Part shown: piece by piece, positions 1 through 5,391 of the stretch | Numbering within the stretch: position 1 is the stretch's first letter | How the letters are laid out: each line of letters starts with the position of its first letter | DNA from: a virus | Direction: 5' to 3' (one strand) | IMG/VR virus record: IMGVR_UViG_3300031227_000138 | Coordinates: 1 to 40,599 of that record | Length of the DNA: 40,599 nucleotides | Translations under genes and position numbers: made by a program | Notes under the pieces: model-generated | The model's input: only the letters and a program-made list of their open reading frames with translations | The model's database searches: none | What the model was told of the DNA's origin: nothing

Positions 1-121
1 CAAAAACATCATTTAATCGTTCAATTACATAGGCGGCTTTGATCGAAGTCAAAGGGAAACCTCGACTATTATCCTCACTATATGCTTCTTGCGGAAAATC
101 GGCTCTAAGTTCTTCTTTCAT
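1..121 (-). CDS. Rad52-like single-strand annealing protein, N-terminus (partial)
   Basis: The first 40 codons of a gene that runs off the left edge. The start ATG overlaps the stop of the next upstream gene (ATGA). The visible residues include FPQEAYSEDNSRGFPLTSIK followed by AAYVIERLNDVF. That resembles the N-terminus of phage Rad52/Rad22-type annealing proteins, which load onto single-stranded DNA and anneal complementary strands during recombination. Only the start is seen, so the family call is from memory of the pattern and is tentative. Confidence 0.55.
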   Translation of the reverse strand, partial: MKEELRADFPQEAYSEDNSRGFPLTSIKAAYVIERLNDVF

Positions 122-258
122 TTTGCCCCTTTTAATGTTTTTTTAATTTCTTCTATCCTTTTTTCCATATCTTCTACCTTTACATAAGCAACATTGTCTA
201 CTGCTACAAAAGTCATGCCGTCACTTTCCCAGCTTTTAATGTTATAACTTTTTTCCAT
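118..258 (-). CDS. small hypothetical protein (46 aa)
   Basis: Short open frame beginning MEKSYNIKSWESDG and ending in a charged helix rich in Lys and Glu. A GGAGAAAC Shine-Dalgarno lies just upstream. The stop overlaps the start of the Rad52-like gene by ATGA, and the start lies within the end of the preceding small gene, so it is translationally coupled on both sides. No family recognised. Coding confidence rests on spacing and ribosome site. Confidence 0.6.
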   Translation of the reverse strand: MEKSYNIKSWESDGMTFVAVDNVAYVKVEDMEKRIEEIKKTLKGAK

Positions 259-385
259 GTTTCTCCTTTTCTTTTAACATTTGCATAATGTAGTCTGGGT
301 CTGGATCACGAGGCTCTTCTATTAAATCCATCCAGTCCTCAAACTTGGGCGGTTGACTTAATTCGTTCAATCTTGTAGTATCCAT
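242..385 (-). CDS. small hypothetical protein (47 aa)
   Basis: Begins MDTTRLNELSQPPKFEDWMD and ends KEKEKHGKKL. It has an AAAGGA ribosome site and overlaps the next gene by 17 nt. It is acidic in the middle (IEEPRDPDPD) and basic at the end. No recognised domain. It sits at the end of a run of tiny co-directional genes typical of a phage early region. Confidence 0.6.
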   Translation of the reverse strand: MDTTRLNELSQPPKFEDWMDLIEEPRDPDPDYIMQMLKEKEKHGKKL

Positions 386-400
386 AGTGTCCTTTCTAAG

Positions 401-424
401 AGGCTTGTTGACGCAAGCCTTTTT
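401..424. repeat. hairpin between small genes
   Basis: A perfect 7-bp inverted repeat AGGCTTG / CAAGCCT with a 6-nt loop, immediately after the stop codon of the minus-strand gene at 423-794. The T tract lies on the plus-strand side, so it looks like a plus-strand terminator although no plus-strand gene is seen. On the minus strand it may act as an mRNA-stabilising or processing hairpin. Confidence 0.45.
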
Positions 425-794
425 AATTTAATTTATAAACTTCATTTGTGTGAACATCTCTTAATTCTTTTGGTAGCTTCTTTCCAGTTAATAGTTTTAC
501 CCATTTCTTGTGTTCTTTTTTTGTTTCTTTTTTGGTTTCATATTCGCCAACAATTATCCAATCTCTGTCTTTTTGATAACGAACATCTATTATTCCAGTT
601 TCAAAACAACCAGTAGCTTTAGCAAAACAGGTATCTATAACTAAATCATCATCGTCTTCTCCATAGCGTGCTACCAATCTATCTTCTCTACCAGATGGGC
701 CTTTAAACATTGCCCCACCAAATCCGCTTCCCAATCCACCAATCCCTAAATCAAAACCGTCTTTTCCTGAAATATTTTTTTGTTTTGGTTTCAT
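423..794 (-). CDS. hypothetical protein (123 aa)
   Basis: Soluble protein. The N-terminal 35 residues are rich in Gly (GIGGLGSGFGGAMFKG) and probably flexible; an acidic patch EDDDD follows, then a mixed alpha/beta C-terminal part containing the charged run ETKKETKKEHKKW. No signal peptide and no catalytic motif recognised. It lies 8 nt after the small membrane protein at 803-1036 in the same operon. Function unknown. Confidence 0.7.
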   Translation of the reverse strand: MKPKQKNISGKDGFDLGIGGLGSGFGGAMFKGPSGREDRLVARYGEDDDDLVIDTCFAKATGCFETGIIDVRYQKDRDWIIVGEYETKKETKKEHKKWVKLLTGKKLPKELRDVHTNEVYKLN

Positions 795-802
795 AATTCC
801 TC

Positions 803-1036
803 CTATAATTCTTCAATAATCTCAAACATTTGCTTAAATTCTTGATCTGCTTCGTTTAATTTAAGTGTTTGGTAATTCTTCATTAATCTAACTTTGTCCG
901 GTTGAAGAATCGTATAAGTTAAAACATCATAATTGTTGTAAGTAAATTCTCCGATTGCGTAAGCTGCTAAAGCAAGTAAGATCATTAAGATTGCTTTAAT
1001 GGTTAGCTTTTTGAAGTTAAGATTTTTTAGTTTCAT
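803..1036 (-). CDS. small membrane protein (77 aa)
   Basis: A basic N-terminus (MKLKNLNFKKLTIK) is followed by one hydrophobic segment (AILMILLALAAYAIG, about residues 15-30), giving a single-pass or signal-anchored protein. The rest is a hydrophilic tail with a possible helix at the end. An AAAGGAGGAAC ribosome site lies inside the end of the preceding gene (20-nt overlap). Topology is inferred; function unknown. Confidence 0.7.
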   Translation of the reverse strand: MKLKNLNFKKLTIKAILMILLALAAYAIGEFTYNNYDVLTYTILQPDKVRLMKNYQTLKLNEADQEFKQMFEIIEEL

Positions 1037-1202
1037 GTTCCTCCTTTCTTAGCCATTTATAATAAAACACCTTGTCTCTACTACTCATTTTGTAAAAGTC
1101 TGTTTTTTCTTGATCGGTTAGTCCTTCAAAATCTTCTAAGTCAATATAGCCTTCTTTGATTCCAAAACTTATATAGTCGTTTGCTTCTCTTAAATTATTC
1201 AT
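1017..1202 (-). CDS. small acidic hypothetical protein (61 aa)
   Basis: Begins MNNLREANDYISFGIKEGYI; highly charged, predicted helical, no Cys. Its ATG overlaps the TGA of the HTH/nuclease gene (ATGA), and its end overlaps the next gene by 20 nt, so it is the second gene of the operon driven by the promoter at 1773-1801. No family recognised. Confidence 0.65.
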   Translation of the reverse strand: MNNLREANDYISFGIKEGYIDLEDFEGLTDQEKTDFYKMSSRDKVFYYKWLRKEEHETKKS

Positions 1203-1765
1203 TTATTCCCTTTCTCTGCCCTAAAGATTCTATATTTTTCAAATATTTTACTTGTTGCGTTTAAAGTAATGCTTCCGCTTTTGCCTTTTTTCTTAAACAC
1301 AGTTGACGAAGGAACCAAGTAGCCTCTTAAAATGTTGTTCCAATCATCATCATAACAAATAAAAAGAATGTAATCACAATAAGTTTCTCTATCATTTTCT
1401 ATACAAGAACGATATTTGTTGGAAGAATGCGCACTAATATTAAATCTCCAATAGTAGTGATCTTTTTTTGTGGTCTTTGTGATGCGGAGTCCAAGTTTCG
1501 AGGCTTTTACATCAATTTTTTGCCCGTCAAACAAAATATCATAGGGAAATCCTCTTTTCTGACGAACAGCACTTTCTCCTAATAATAAAATTGCTTCATT
1601 TTCAGACTTATCTTCGTAGGTTATGCTTTTTGCAAACAACCAACTTTTTCCTATTTTTTTTCCACTAATTTTCTTTGTTCTGGCCCATCTCCTAATAGTT
1701 TCTTCACTAACACTATAAATCTCGCTCATCTCTTTTACTTTAAAATATCCGCTTTTTGTTCTCAT
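1199..1765 (-). CDS. excisionase-like HTH fused to PD-(D/E)XK-type domain (188 aa)
   Basis: Residues 8-50 (GYFKVKEMSEIYSVSEETIR, then RWARTKKISGKKIGKSWLF) form a MerR/excisionase-type winged helix of the HTH_17 kind. The C-terminal half has an acidic D76 strand followed by D85-V-K87, the spacing of a PD-(D/E)XK endonuclease core, then a mixed beta region with aromatic residues. I therefore infer a site-directed DNA-binding nuclease or a nuclease-derived regulator. I chose the ATG at 1765 because a perfect promoter lies immediately upstream; a longer frame to 1813 would overlap the -35 box. With that start the mRNA is essentially leaderless. First gene of the leftmost operon. Confidence 0.7.
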   Translation of the reverse strand: MRTKSGYFKVKEMSEIYSVSEETIRRWARTKKISGKKIGKSWLFAKSITYEDKSENEAILLLGESAVRQKRGFPYDILFDGQKIDVKASKLGLRITKTTKKDHYYWRFNISAHSSNKYRSCIENDRETYCDYILFICYDDDWNNILRGYLVPSSTVFKKKGKSGSITLNATSKIFEKYRIFRAEKGNK

Positions 1766-1772
1766 TTGCTTG

Positions 1773-1801
1773 ATATTACCACAATGTGCTACACTTGTCA
1801 A
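1773..1801 (-). promoter_or_regulatory. sigma70-type promoter of the leftmost operon
   Basis: TTGACA at 1796-1801, 17-bp spacer, TAATAT at 1773-1778. The predicted start is near 1766, one base before the ATG at 1765, so the transcript should be leaderless or nearly so. Confidence 0.75.
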
Positions 1802-1805
1802 GTTT

Positions 1806-1994
1806 CTAGTCAAGGCTAAAAATTGCGGTTCGGCTTATAATAAAAGCATCTTTCATGTCTTTTTCAACCATTCCTTCAATTCTTCGCCCCATAATTCTAC
1901 CAAAGTTGTATAGGATATTGACAAAAACTTTTTTCCGTTTTATTATATCTTCTAAGGGGGGAATAGAGGTAGGGATACGAACTAAGAAAGACAT
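1806..1994 (-). CDS. doubtful small ORF (62 aa)
   Basis: An open frame beginning MSFLVRIPTSIPPLEDIIKR that fills the space between the zinc-finger gene and the promoter at 1773-1801. Composition is protein-like, with a basic middle (GRRIEGMVEKDMKDA), but no convincing ribosome site precedes the ATG. The opposite strand is also open here. Low confidence; if not coding, this interval is a 200-bp intergenic stretch without other visible structure. Confidence 0.35.
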   Translation of the reverse strand: MSFLVRIPTSIPPLEDIIKRKKVFVNILYNFGRIMGRRIEGMVEKDMKDAFIISRTAIFSLD

Positions 1995-2009
1995 TAGAGT
2001 AAGACAGAG

Positions 2010-2171
2010 TTACCATTCTCTTTTCATCCTTTCCATTCTTCTTTTATATTCACCAAATAACTCTTCTTCTAAGTTTTTAAATTCGGTCGAATTAAAATAA
2101 ACTCTCCTGCATCTTATATTGCAGAAGTTCTTATTTTTTACTTGTTTTTCGCAATTAAAGCATTTTTTCAT
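2010..2171 (-). CDS. small zinc-finger protein (53 aa)
   Basis: Translates as MKKCFNCEKQVKNKNFCNIR and continues with a Cys-bearing basic helix and a charged tail. The Cys pattern CxxC-x10-CxxxC indicates a single zinc-binding finger, as in many phage and mobile-element proteins. It is preceded by the 19-nt linker repeat at 2183-2201, although the usual GGAG is replaced here by a weak AT-rich site. DNA or RNA binding is inferred. Confidence 0.6.
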   Translation of the reverse strand: MKKCFNCEKQVKNKNFCNIRCRRVYFNSTEFKNLEEELFGEYKRRMERMKREW

Positions 2172-2182
2172 TTACAATTATC

Positions 2183-2201
2183 TTTACAATAATGTTTACT
2201 A
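2183..2201 (-). repeat. intercistronic linker repeat A, copy 1
   Basis: TAGTAAACATTATTGTAAA read on the minus strand. It starts with the TAG stop of the upstream gene. Identical copies are at 2480-2498 and 4160-4178. Confidence 0.8.
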
Positions 2202-2471
2202 AATTGCCTGCATGACTTGCGCTTTTCCAATAAATGATGTTGCTGAAATATCTAATTCTAAATCTTTAATAACTAAATGATATTTTCTGTCTTTTTTAAC
2301 TACCTTGCCCTCTTTGATAAGCCTTTTCATTCTCAACCAAAGACTTTTATGACTTTTATAACCAAGTTTTCTGCAAATTTCGTAAAGCGTAGGTGATTTT
2401 AAAATCGGCTCCATTGCTTCTAGGATTTGTTCATCTGTAATTCCTTTTGGTGCATATTTGCTTTTTTTCAT
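2199..2471 (-). CDS. winged-helix DNA-binding protein (90 aa)
   Basis: Residues about 12-60 (ITDEQILEAMEPILKSPTLY, EICRKLGYKSHKSLWLRMKR) read as a winged helix-turn-helix: three helices followed by a wing VVKKDRKYHL. It is preceded by linker repeat A ending in AAAGGAGC, a clear ribosome site. Probably a small early transcriptional regulator; target unknown. Confidence 0.65.
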   Translation of the reverse strand: MKKSKYAPKGITDEQILEAMEPILKSPTLYEICRKLGYKSHKSLWLRMKRLIKEGKVVKKDRKYHLVIKDLELDISATSFIGKAQVMQAI

Positions 2472-2479
2472 TTTGCTCC

Positions 2480-2498
2480 TTTACAATAATGTTTACTA
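2480..2498 (-). repeat. intercistronic linker repeat A, copy 2
   Basis: Same 19-mer as at 2183-2201. It begins with the TAG stop of the gene at 2496-2672 and runs straight into the AAAGGAG ribosome site of the winged-helix gene. Confidence 0.85.
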
Positions 2499-2672
2499 TT
2501 TTTTCTTTTTATATGTTCTTTTTGTTCCTAAAATAAGCCATCTATCAGTATTTCCAAGAAAACAATTTACTGGAGCTTGGCTTACCATATTTTTACCATC
2601 CACCATAAAATTAAACATCACACTTTTAAGAGTAGTATTTGGTAATATTTTATTTACTAAAATTTTCTTCAT
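2496..2672 (-). CDS. small basic hypothetical protein (58 aa)
   Basis: Begins MKKILVNKILPNTTLKSVMF and ends with a Lys-rich tail TYKKKK. It is preceded by the strong ribosome site GGAGGGAGAG that recurs in this region. The middle looks like two or three beta strands (MFNFMVDGKNMV, DRWLILGTKR). No family recognised. Confidence 0.65.
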   Translation of the reverse strand: MKKILVNKILPNTTLKSVMFNFMVDGKNMVSQAPVNCFLGNTDRWLILGTKRTYKKKK

Positions 2673-2693
2673 CTCTCCCTCCTTTCATAAAAG

Positions 2694-2840
2694 CTAACCA
2701 CTCCAATAAACATAAGGCTCTTCTTTATATGATGTTTCCCACTTCTCCCACTCTCCCTTACCACCAAATCTTCTAAAACAATATACTTTGCCATCTATCT
2801 TTTTAAAATATTCTTCCATTAAAATTGTTTCTTTCTTCAT
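2694..2840 (-). CDS. small aromatic-rich hypothetical protein (48 aa)
   Basis: Begins MKKETILMEEYFKKIDGKVY and ends YKEEPYVYWSG; unusually rich in Tyr, Trp and Phe. The start overlaps the end of the upstream HTH gene by 4 nt. No known motif; probably a small globular early protein. Confidence 0.6.
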   Translation of the reverse strand: MKKETILMEEYFKKIDGKVYCFRRFGGKGEWEKWETSYKEEPYVYWSG

Positions 2841-3091
2841 AAAAACCTCATTTGTTCTTCCTTAGTCATTTTTAATAAATCATACTTGTCTTTTTTTTCT
2901 TCTGGTGTATAAGCTAATTTCCACATTTCAATCTTTTTTTTGAATGGGTGCGGTTTTTTCAAGAAACGATAGCCTTCTCTTTTAAGATCATGTATTCTAG
3001 CACCGTATCTCCAACCGACTTTATGCAGTTCTTCGGTTGACACCCATTCATGTTCTTTTAATAGATTAAGAATTCTTTTTTTGTGAGTCAT
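2837..3091 (-). CDS. winged-helix DNA-binding protein (84 aa)
   Basis: MTHKKRILNLLKEHEWVSTE, then a helix and the signature YGARIHDLKREGY, is the phage helix-turn-helix type seen in small early proteins that carry a GARIHDLR-like recognition helix. The C-terminus is charged (TPEEKKDKYDLLKMTKEEQM). Start is ambiguous: ATG at 3091 with weak GAGAA, or GTG at 3106 adding five residues. It overlaps the membrane-protein gene upstream by 26 nt. Confidence 0.7.
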   Translation of the reverse strand: MTHKKRILNLLKEHEWVSTEELHKVGWRYGARIHDLKREGYRFLKKPHPFKKKIEMWKLAYTPEEKKDKYDLLKMTKEEQMRFL

Positions 3092-3242
3092 GTTCTCGAA
3101 TATCACTTATCATCATTCCAATAATTAAACCCGTATATATTAAAGCAAAGAACCCCTCATCAAGTTCCAATGGTGCTGTTAAAGTATAGGGAATTGCTAA
3201 TATAGTCCAAACTAAAACAATCCATGCTAGTGTTTTTTTCAT
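3066..3242 (-). CDS. small two-segment membrane protein (58 aa)
   Basis: MKKTLAWIVLVWTILAIPYT forms a first hydrophobic segment; a short acidic turn (LELDEG) precedes a second one (FFALIYTGLIIGMMI). It ends IREHDSQKKNS. This is a helical hairpin in the membrane, both ends probably cytoplasmic. AAGGAGG ribosome site upstream. Function unknown; holin-like size but far from the lysis genes. Confidence 0.65.
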   Translation of the reverse strand: MKKTLAWIVLVWTILAIPYTLTAPLELDEGFFALIYTGLIIGMMISDIREHDSQKKNS

Positions 3243-3367
3243 TTTACCTCCTTCCTTTTAATTCGTTCAGCCACTTTCTCCATTAAGTTCATGGTGGTTT
3301 TGTCTCCCCGTTTTTTTGCTCTAACCCATACATCTCTTGTTTTTTGTAAGACTTGGTTGTTGTTCAT
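3239..3367 (-). CDS. small basic hypothetical protein (42 aa)
   Basis: MNNNQVLQKTRDVWVRAKKR followed by a second helix; Lys/Arg-rich and probably nucleic-acid binding or structural. Its ATG overlaps the TGA of the zinc-ribbon gene upstream, and its TGA overlaps the ATG of the membrane protein downstream. Confidence 0.6.
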   Translation of the reverse strand: MNNNQVLQKTRDVWVRAKKRGDKTTMNLMEKVAERIKRKEVK

Positions 3368-3561
3368 TTAATTTCTTTTCCCAACAACTCTTCTCTTCTT
3401 AATTCTTGACACTTTTGACATTCCCAAAGAATAGTCGTTACTCCAAACATTATTCTTTCCAAAACTTTCCTACCTCTTCCTTGAATCTCAAGCCCACTTG
3501 ATTGTGGTTCTGCATAAGTTCTGCTTATTTCCTTCCATTGATGTTTACATATTCCAAACAT
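3364..3561 (-). CDS. small zinc-ribbon protein (65 aa)
   Basis: Starts MFGICKHQWKEISRTYAEPQ and has a second metal site WECQKCQELRRE. C5/H7 and the CxxC near residue 50 are the likely ligands. It is preceded by GGAGGGAGAG, which follows the TGA of the upstream gene. Small zinc ribbons of this type occur in many phage early regions; role unknown. Confidence 0.65.
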   Translation of the reverse strand: MFGICKHQWKEISRTYAEPQSSGLEIQGRGRKVLERIMFGVTTILWECQKCQELRREELLGKEIK

Positions 3562-3573
3562 CTCTCCCTCCTT

Positions 3574-3741
3574 TCATTTCTTCAATATACAAATTGCTTT
3601 ATTAAAATCTTTACCCCAGTCAACAATGTACTTCCCGCCAGCGAAATTACATAAGGGTTTAAAACCATAACTTCTTAAGTTAAGATTCAGACCTATTAAG
3701 AAAGCTATTAAGATTAAAAAAAAGATAATTATTTTATTCAT
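3574..3741 (-). CDS. small signal-anchored protein (55 aa)
   Basis: MNKIIIFFLILIAFLIGLNL is a single hydrophobic segment at the N-terminus, followed by a short outside domain with two Cys (PLCNFAGGKY, KAICILKK) that could pair. ATG at 3741 is preferred over a longer frame to 3762. It directly follows the structured non-coding region at 3742-4008, which would be its 5' leader. Confidence 0.55.
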   Translation of the reverse strand: MNKIIIFFLILIAFLIGLNLNLRSYGFKPLCNFAGGKYIVDWGKDFNKAICILKK

Positions 3742-4008
3742 GTTAATATTATTCCAAGGCAATAGAAAGGTAAGTAGTGCGTTTTAGTGAGTAGGATTTA
3801 ACCGATTTTTTCTTCGATCCTTTACTCAGCCTACTACCTGTCCCAAACCTCTAATTGATAGAGGAAGGGGCGACCCCATAGTACGAGGGGGCTACCGCCT
3901 CACATTTTTCAACTATTCCTCGGCAATCTAGGATTCCGCCTAGCCGTCAGGGTTAGCTCATAGACTTTTCTGTCAACCGACCTCTATGATTTAAAGTGCA
4001 GTCGGTAA
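3742..4008 (-). ncRNA. large structured non-coding RNA candidate, about 267 nt
   Basis: No gene fits here, but inverted repeats are dense. In plus coordinates: 4001-4006 with 976-981 (+3000) and 3983-3988 with 3959-3964 interlock as a pseudoknot; 3928-3932 with 3939-3943, extended by 3921-3923 with 3944-3946; 3869-3872/3874-3877 with 3896-3899/3887-3890; 3848-3853 with 3859-3864 (perfect 6 bp, 5-nt loop); and 3788-3797 with 3817-3828 plus 3803-3805 with 3814-3816. It starts right at the stop of the upstream gene and ends at the next start codon. GC content is well above the flanks. It does not match the group I intron, tmRNA, RNase P or 6S patterns I know. Strand is inferred from neighbouring genes. 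Confidence 0.6.
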
Positions 4009-4149
4009 TTAATTGTCACCTAAAACAATAGCTTTTAATGGCAAGCAATATGCTTTTTCGCTTTTATCCCAATACCATTTAGATTCTTTATCAGCATAAC
4101 CAGCTTCTACATATCGTTTTTTTAATTCAGTTTTACTAATTTTCTTCAT
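4009..4149 (-). CDS. small hypothetical protein (46 aa)
   Basis: MKKISKTELKKRYVEAGYAD, then KESKWYWDKSEKAYCLPLKA. Compact, basic and aromatic-rich. The ATG at 4149 follows linker repeat A and an AGAGGGAGAG ribosome site. The stop lies two bases from the structured region. No family recognised. Confidence 0.65.
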   Translation of the reverse strand: MKKISKTELKKRYVEAGYADKESKWYWDKSEKAYCLPLKAIVLGDN

Positions 4150-4159
4150 CTCTCCCTCT

Positions 4160-4178
4160 TTTACAATAATGTTTACTA
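4160..4178 (-). repeat. intercistronic linker repeat A, copy 3
   Basis: Third identical copy of the 19-mer, again starting with the TAG stop of the upstream gene and ending just before the Shine-Dalgarno of the next. Confidence 0.85.
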
Positions 4179-4322
4179 ATAAGCGTGTTTTATGCAATAC
4201 CAAATATTATCTGAGATTTCTGGATAGCAAAGATTAAACTGCCACCTTATTAATAAAAGTGAAGCACCAAATATTAAGGCTATAAGAATATATGCTAATA
4301 CTGTGCCAATAGTTTCATTCAT
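4176..4322 (-). CDS. small membrane protein (48 aa)
   Basis: MNETIGTVLAYILIALIFGA plus SLLLIR is one transmembrane helix with a short N-terminal tail, followed by a hydrophilic tail with two Cys (LCYPEIS, WYCIKHAY). GGAGGGAGA ribosome site directly follows the TGA of the upstream gene. Function unknown. Confidence 0.65.
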   Translation of the reverse strand: MNETIGTVLAYILIALIFGASLLLIRWQFNLCYPEISDNIWYCIKHAY

Positions 4323-4333
4323 TCTCCCTCCTT

Positions 4334-4477
4334 TCATAACTCCTCCAAAATAGCTTCTCCTAATTCTTTAACACCTGAAAACCTTCCTTCTTCCCAATCG
4401 CCTTTTCTGTTCTTACTGGCAATGTGTTTATAAGATTCAATTATGGATTTGATTTTGTCTACTTTAGATTTTTTCAT
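4334..4477 (-). CDS. small hypothetical protein (47 aa)
   Basis: MKKSKVDKIKSIIESYKHIA followed by SKNRKGDWEEGRFSGVKELG; two amphipathic helices separated by a charged turn. ATG at 4477 has GAAGG upstream and overlaps the TGA of the zinc-finger gene (ATGA), so it is preferred over the upstream ATG at 4522. No family recognised. Confidence 0.6.
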   Translation of the reverse strand: MKKSKVDKIKSIIESYKHIASKNRKGDWEEGRFSGVKELGEAILEEL

Positions 4478-4638
4478 TTTGACCTTCTTTCGTCTAAAAG
4501 TCTTTGAATTTCGTTTAGACACTCTTTACACAAGTCTATTTTTCTATAACATTTAGTTTTTACACTCCAATAAGCAAACCATCTAAGGGCTTTTCCTTCA
4601 GTAAATTTGTCGCATTTTTCACATTTAAAGGCTTTCAT
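4474..4638 (-). CDS. small zinc-finger protein (54 aa)
   Basis: MKAFKCEKCDKFTEGKALRW, later YRKIDLCKECLNEIQRLLDE. Two CxxC knuckles (residues 6-9 and 37-40) make a four-Cys zinc ribbon followed by a helix. Start overlaps the end of the HNH gene by 4 nt. A nucleic-acid-binding role is inferred. Confidence 0.65.
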   Translation of the reverse strand: MKAFKCEKCDKFTEGKALRWFAYWSVKTKCYRKIDLCKECLNEIQRLLDERRSK

Positions 4639-5120
4639 AATTCTAAACTCTTCTTATAAAAATTTAATAAAGCAAATTCACCATGATATTTCTTAGCTGC
4701 CATATCATAAGCTAGTGCTGCTTCTTTTGCAGTTAAAAAAGAACCTAGATAATATCTTTTTTTATCTGACATAATTTCAGCTCTATATTGTTTTCTACCA
4801 AGCCATACTCCTTTATATCCACTCTTATTATTTTTATTAACTTTTCTATTTTTGAGATTGTCTGCAAAAGAACATATCCTCAAATTACTTTTTCTATTAT
4901 CAAGTGCATCCCCGTTTATGTGGTCAATTGTTTCATTTCTTTTACAAGGCATAATAAATCTATGTATCAACACAAGTTTATTCTTTTTTGGACCAGAACC
5001 AATAGCATATTTTCTGTTTGATTTTGCTCTCAAAAGATTCCACTTAAACTGATTCACTAAATCAAAATCTTCATCATCTACTATTGTATATTCGCCCTGA
5101 GTTAGTGGTATTTTCTTCAT
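4635..5120 (-). CDS. HNH homing endonuclease with AP2 DNA-binding domain (161 aa)
   Basis: Residues about 48-95 hold an HNH_3-type nuclease: H53 (LIHRFIM), D66-H67-N69 (ETIDHINGDALDNR), N75 and N79 (KSNLRICSFADN). Residues 99-150 (SGYKGVWLGRKQYRAEI, YYLGSFLTAKEAALAYDMAA) are an AP2-like three-strand DNA-binding domain. This pairing is typical of free-standing phage homing endonucleases. ATG at 5120 is used; the frame to 5171 would run through the terminator at 5126-5169. It has its own promoter and attenuator, so expression appears conditional. Confidence 0.9.
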   Translation of the reverse strand: MKKIPLTQGEYTIVDDEDFDLVNQFKWNLLRAKSNRKYAIGSGPKKNKLVLIHRFIMPCKRNETIDHINGDALDNRKSNLRICSFADNLKNRKVNKNNKSGYKGVWLGRKQYRAEIMSDKKRYYLGSFLTAKEAALAYDMAAKKYHGEFALLNFYKKSLEL

Positions 5121-5125
5121 ATTAC

Positions 5126-5169
5126 AAAAAGGACGGCTATTGACCCAGAATCGGAGACAATAACCGCCC
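5126..5169 (-). terminator. attenuator/terminator in the HNH leader
   Basis: A 12-bp stem (5158-5169 with 5131-5142; two G-U pairs on the minus strand) is followed by five Ts at 5126-5130. The 15-nt loop contains CGATTCTGGG, complementary to the leader segment at 5212-5221, so an alternative pairing is possible. It ends 6 nt before the HNH start. Confidence 0.75.
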
Positions 5170-5211
5170 AATAAAAAAGCTCTTTTATTGATTTTGTGTG
5201 TTAAGAGATTG

Positions 5212-5221
5212 CGATTCTGGG
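5212..5221 (-). promoter_or_regulatory. anti-terminator arm in the HNH leader
   Basis: CCCAGAATCG on the minus strand, about 10-18 nt into the predicted transcript. It is a perfect 10-nt complement of the terminator loop at 5144-5153. Confidence 0.55.
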
Positions 5222-5236
5222 ATTTTCATTATTTTT

Positions 5237-5265
5237 ATACTACCATTTTTTTAAAGGTTTGTCAA
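5237..5265 (-). promoter_or_regulatory. sigma70-type promoter of the HNH/small-gene operon
   Basis: TTGACA at 5260-5265, 17-bp spacer, TAGTAT at 5237-5242; predicted start near 5230. It lies directly after the terminator at 5268-5298. Confidence 0.8.
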
Positions 5266-5267
5266 GT

Positions 5268-5298
5268 AAAAAAGGCCATCTCGATTTCTCCAGATGGC
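5268..5298 (-). terminator. intrinsic terminator of the lysis operon
   Basis: GCCATCT / AGATGGC stem (5292-5298 with 5275-5281), 10-nt loop, then six Ts on the minus strand. It lies between the last gene of the lysis block and the HNH promoter. Confidence 0.8.
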
Positions 5299-5305
5299 AT
5301 ACTGT

Positions 5306-5335
5306 ATTATACCAATTCTATGCAACTTTTGTTAA
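5306..5335 (-). promoter_or_regulatory. candidate promoter directly before a terminator
   Basis: TTAACA at 5330-5335, 18-bp spacer, perfect TATAAT at 5306-5311. Predicted start near 5299, which would give an RNA of only about 30 nt ending at the terminator. Confidence 0.5.
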
Positions 5336-5391
5336 AAAAACATTAAAGCTGTATATAAAATGAGAGAATCTGGGCAATTAGTTATCTTCTG

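Noticed and set aside
401-424. Plus-strand terminator
   Set aside because: It has the right shape, but no plus-strand gene or promoter reads into it, so it is listed only as a hairpin.
1855-2100. Plus-strand open frame of 81 codons
   Set aside because: It is antisense to a minus-strand zinc-finger gene with clear Cys spacing, and has no promoter on the plus strand.
3742-4008. Group I intron or tmRNA
   Set aside because: The conserved P7/P3 core of group I introns and the tmRNA ends and tag frame are not visible.
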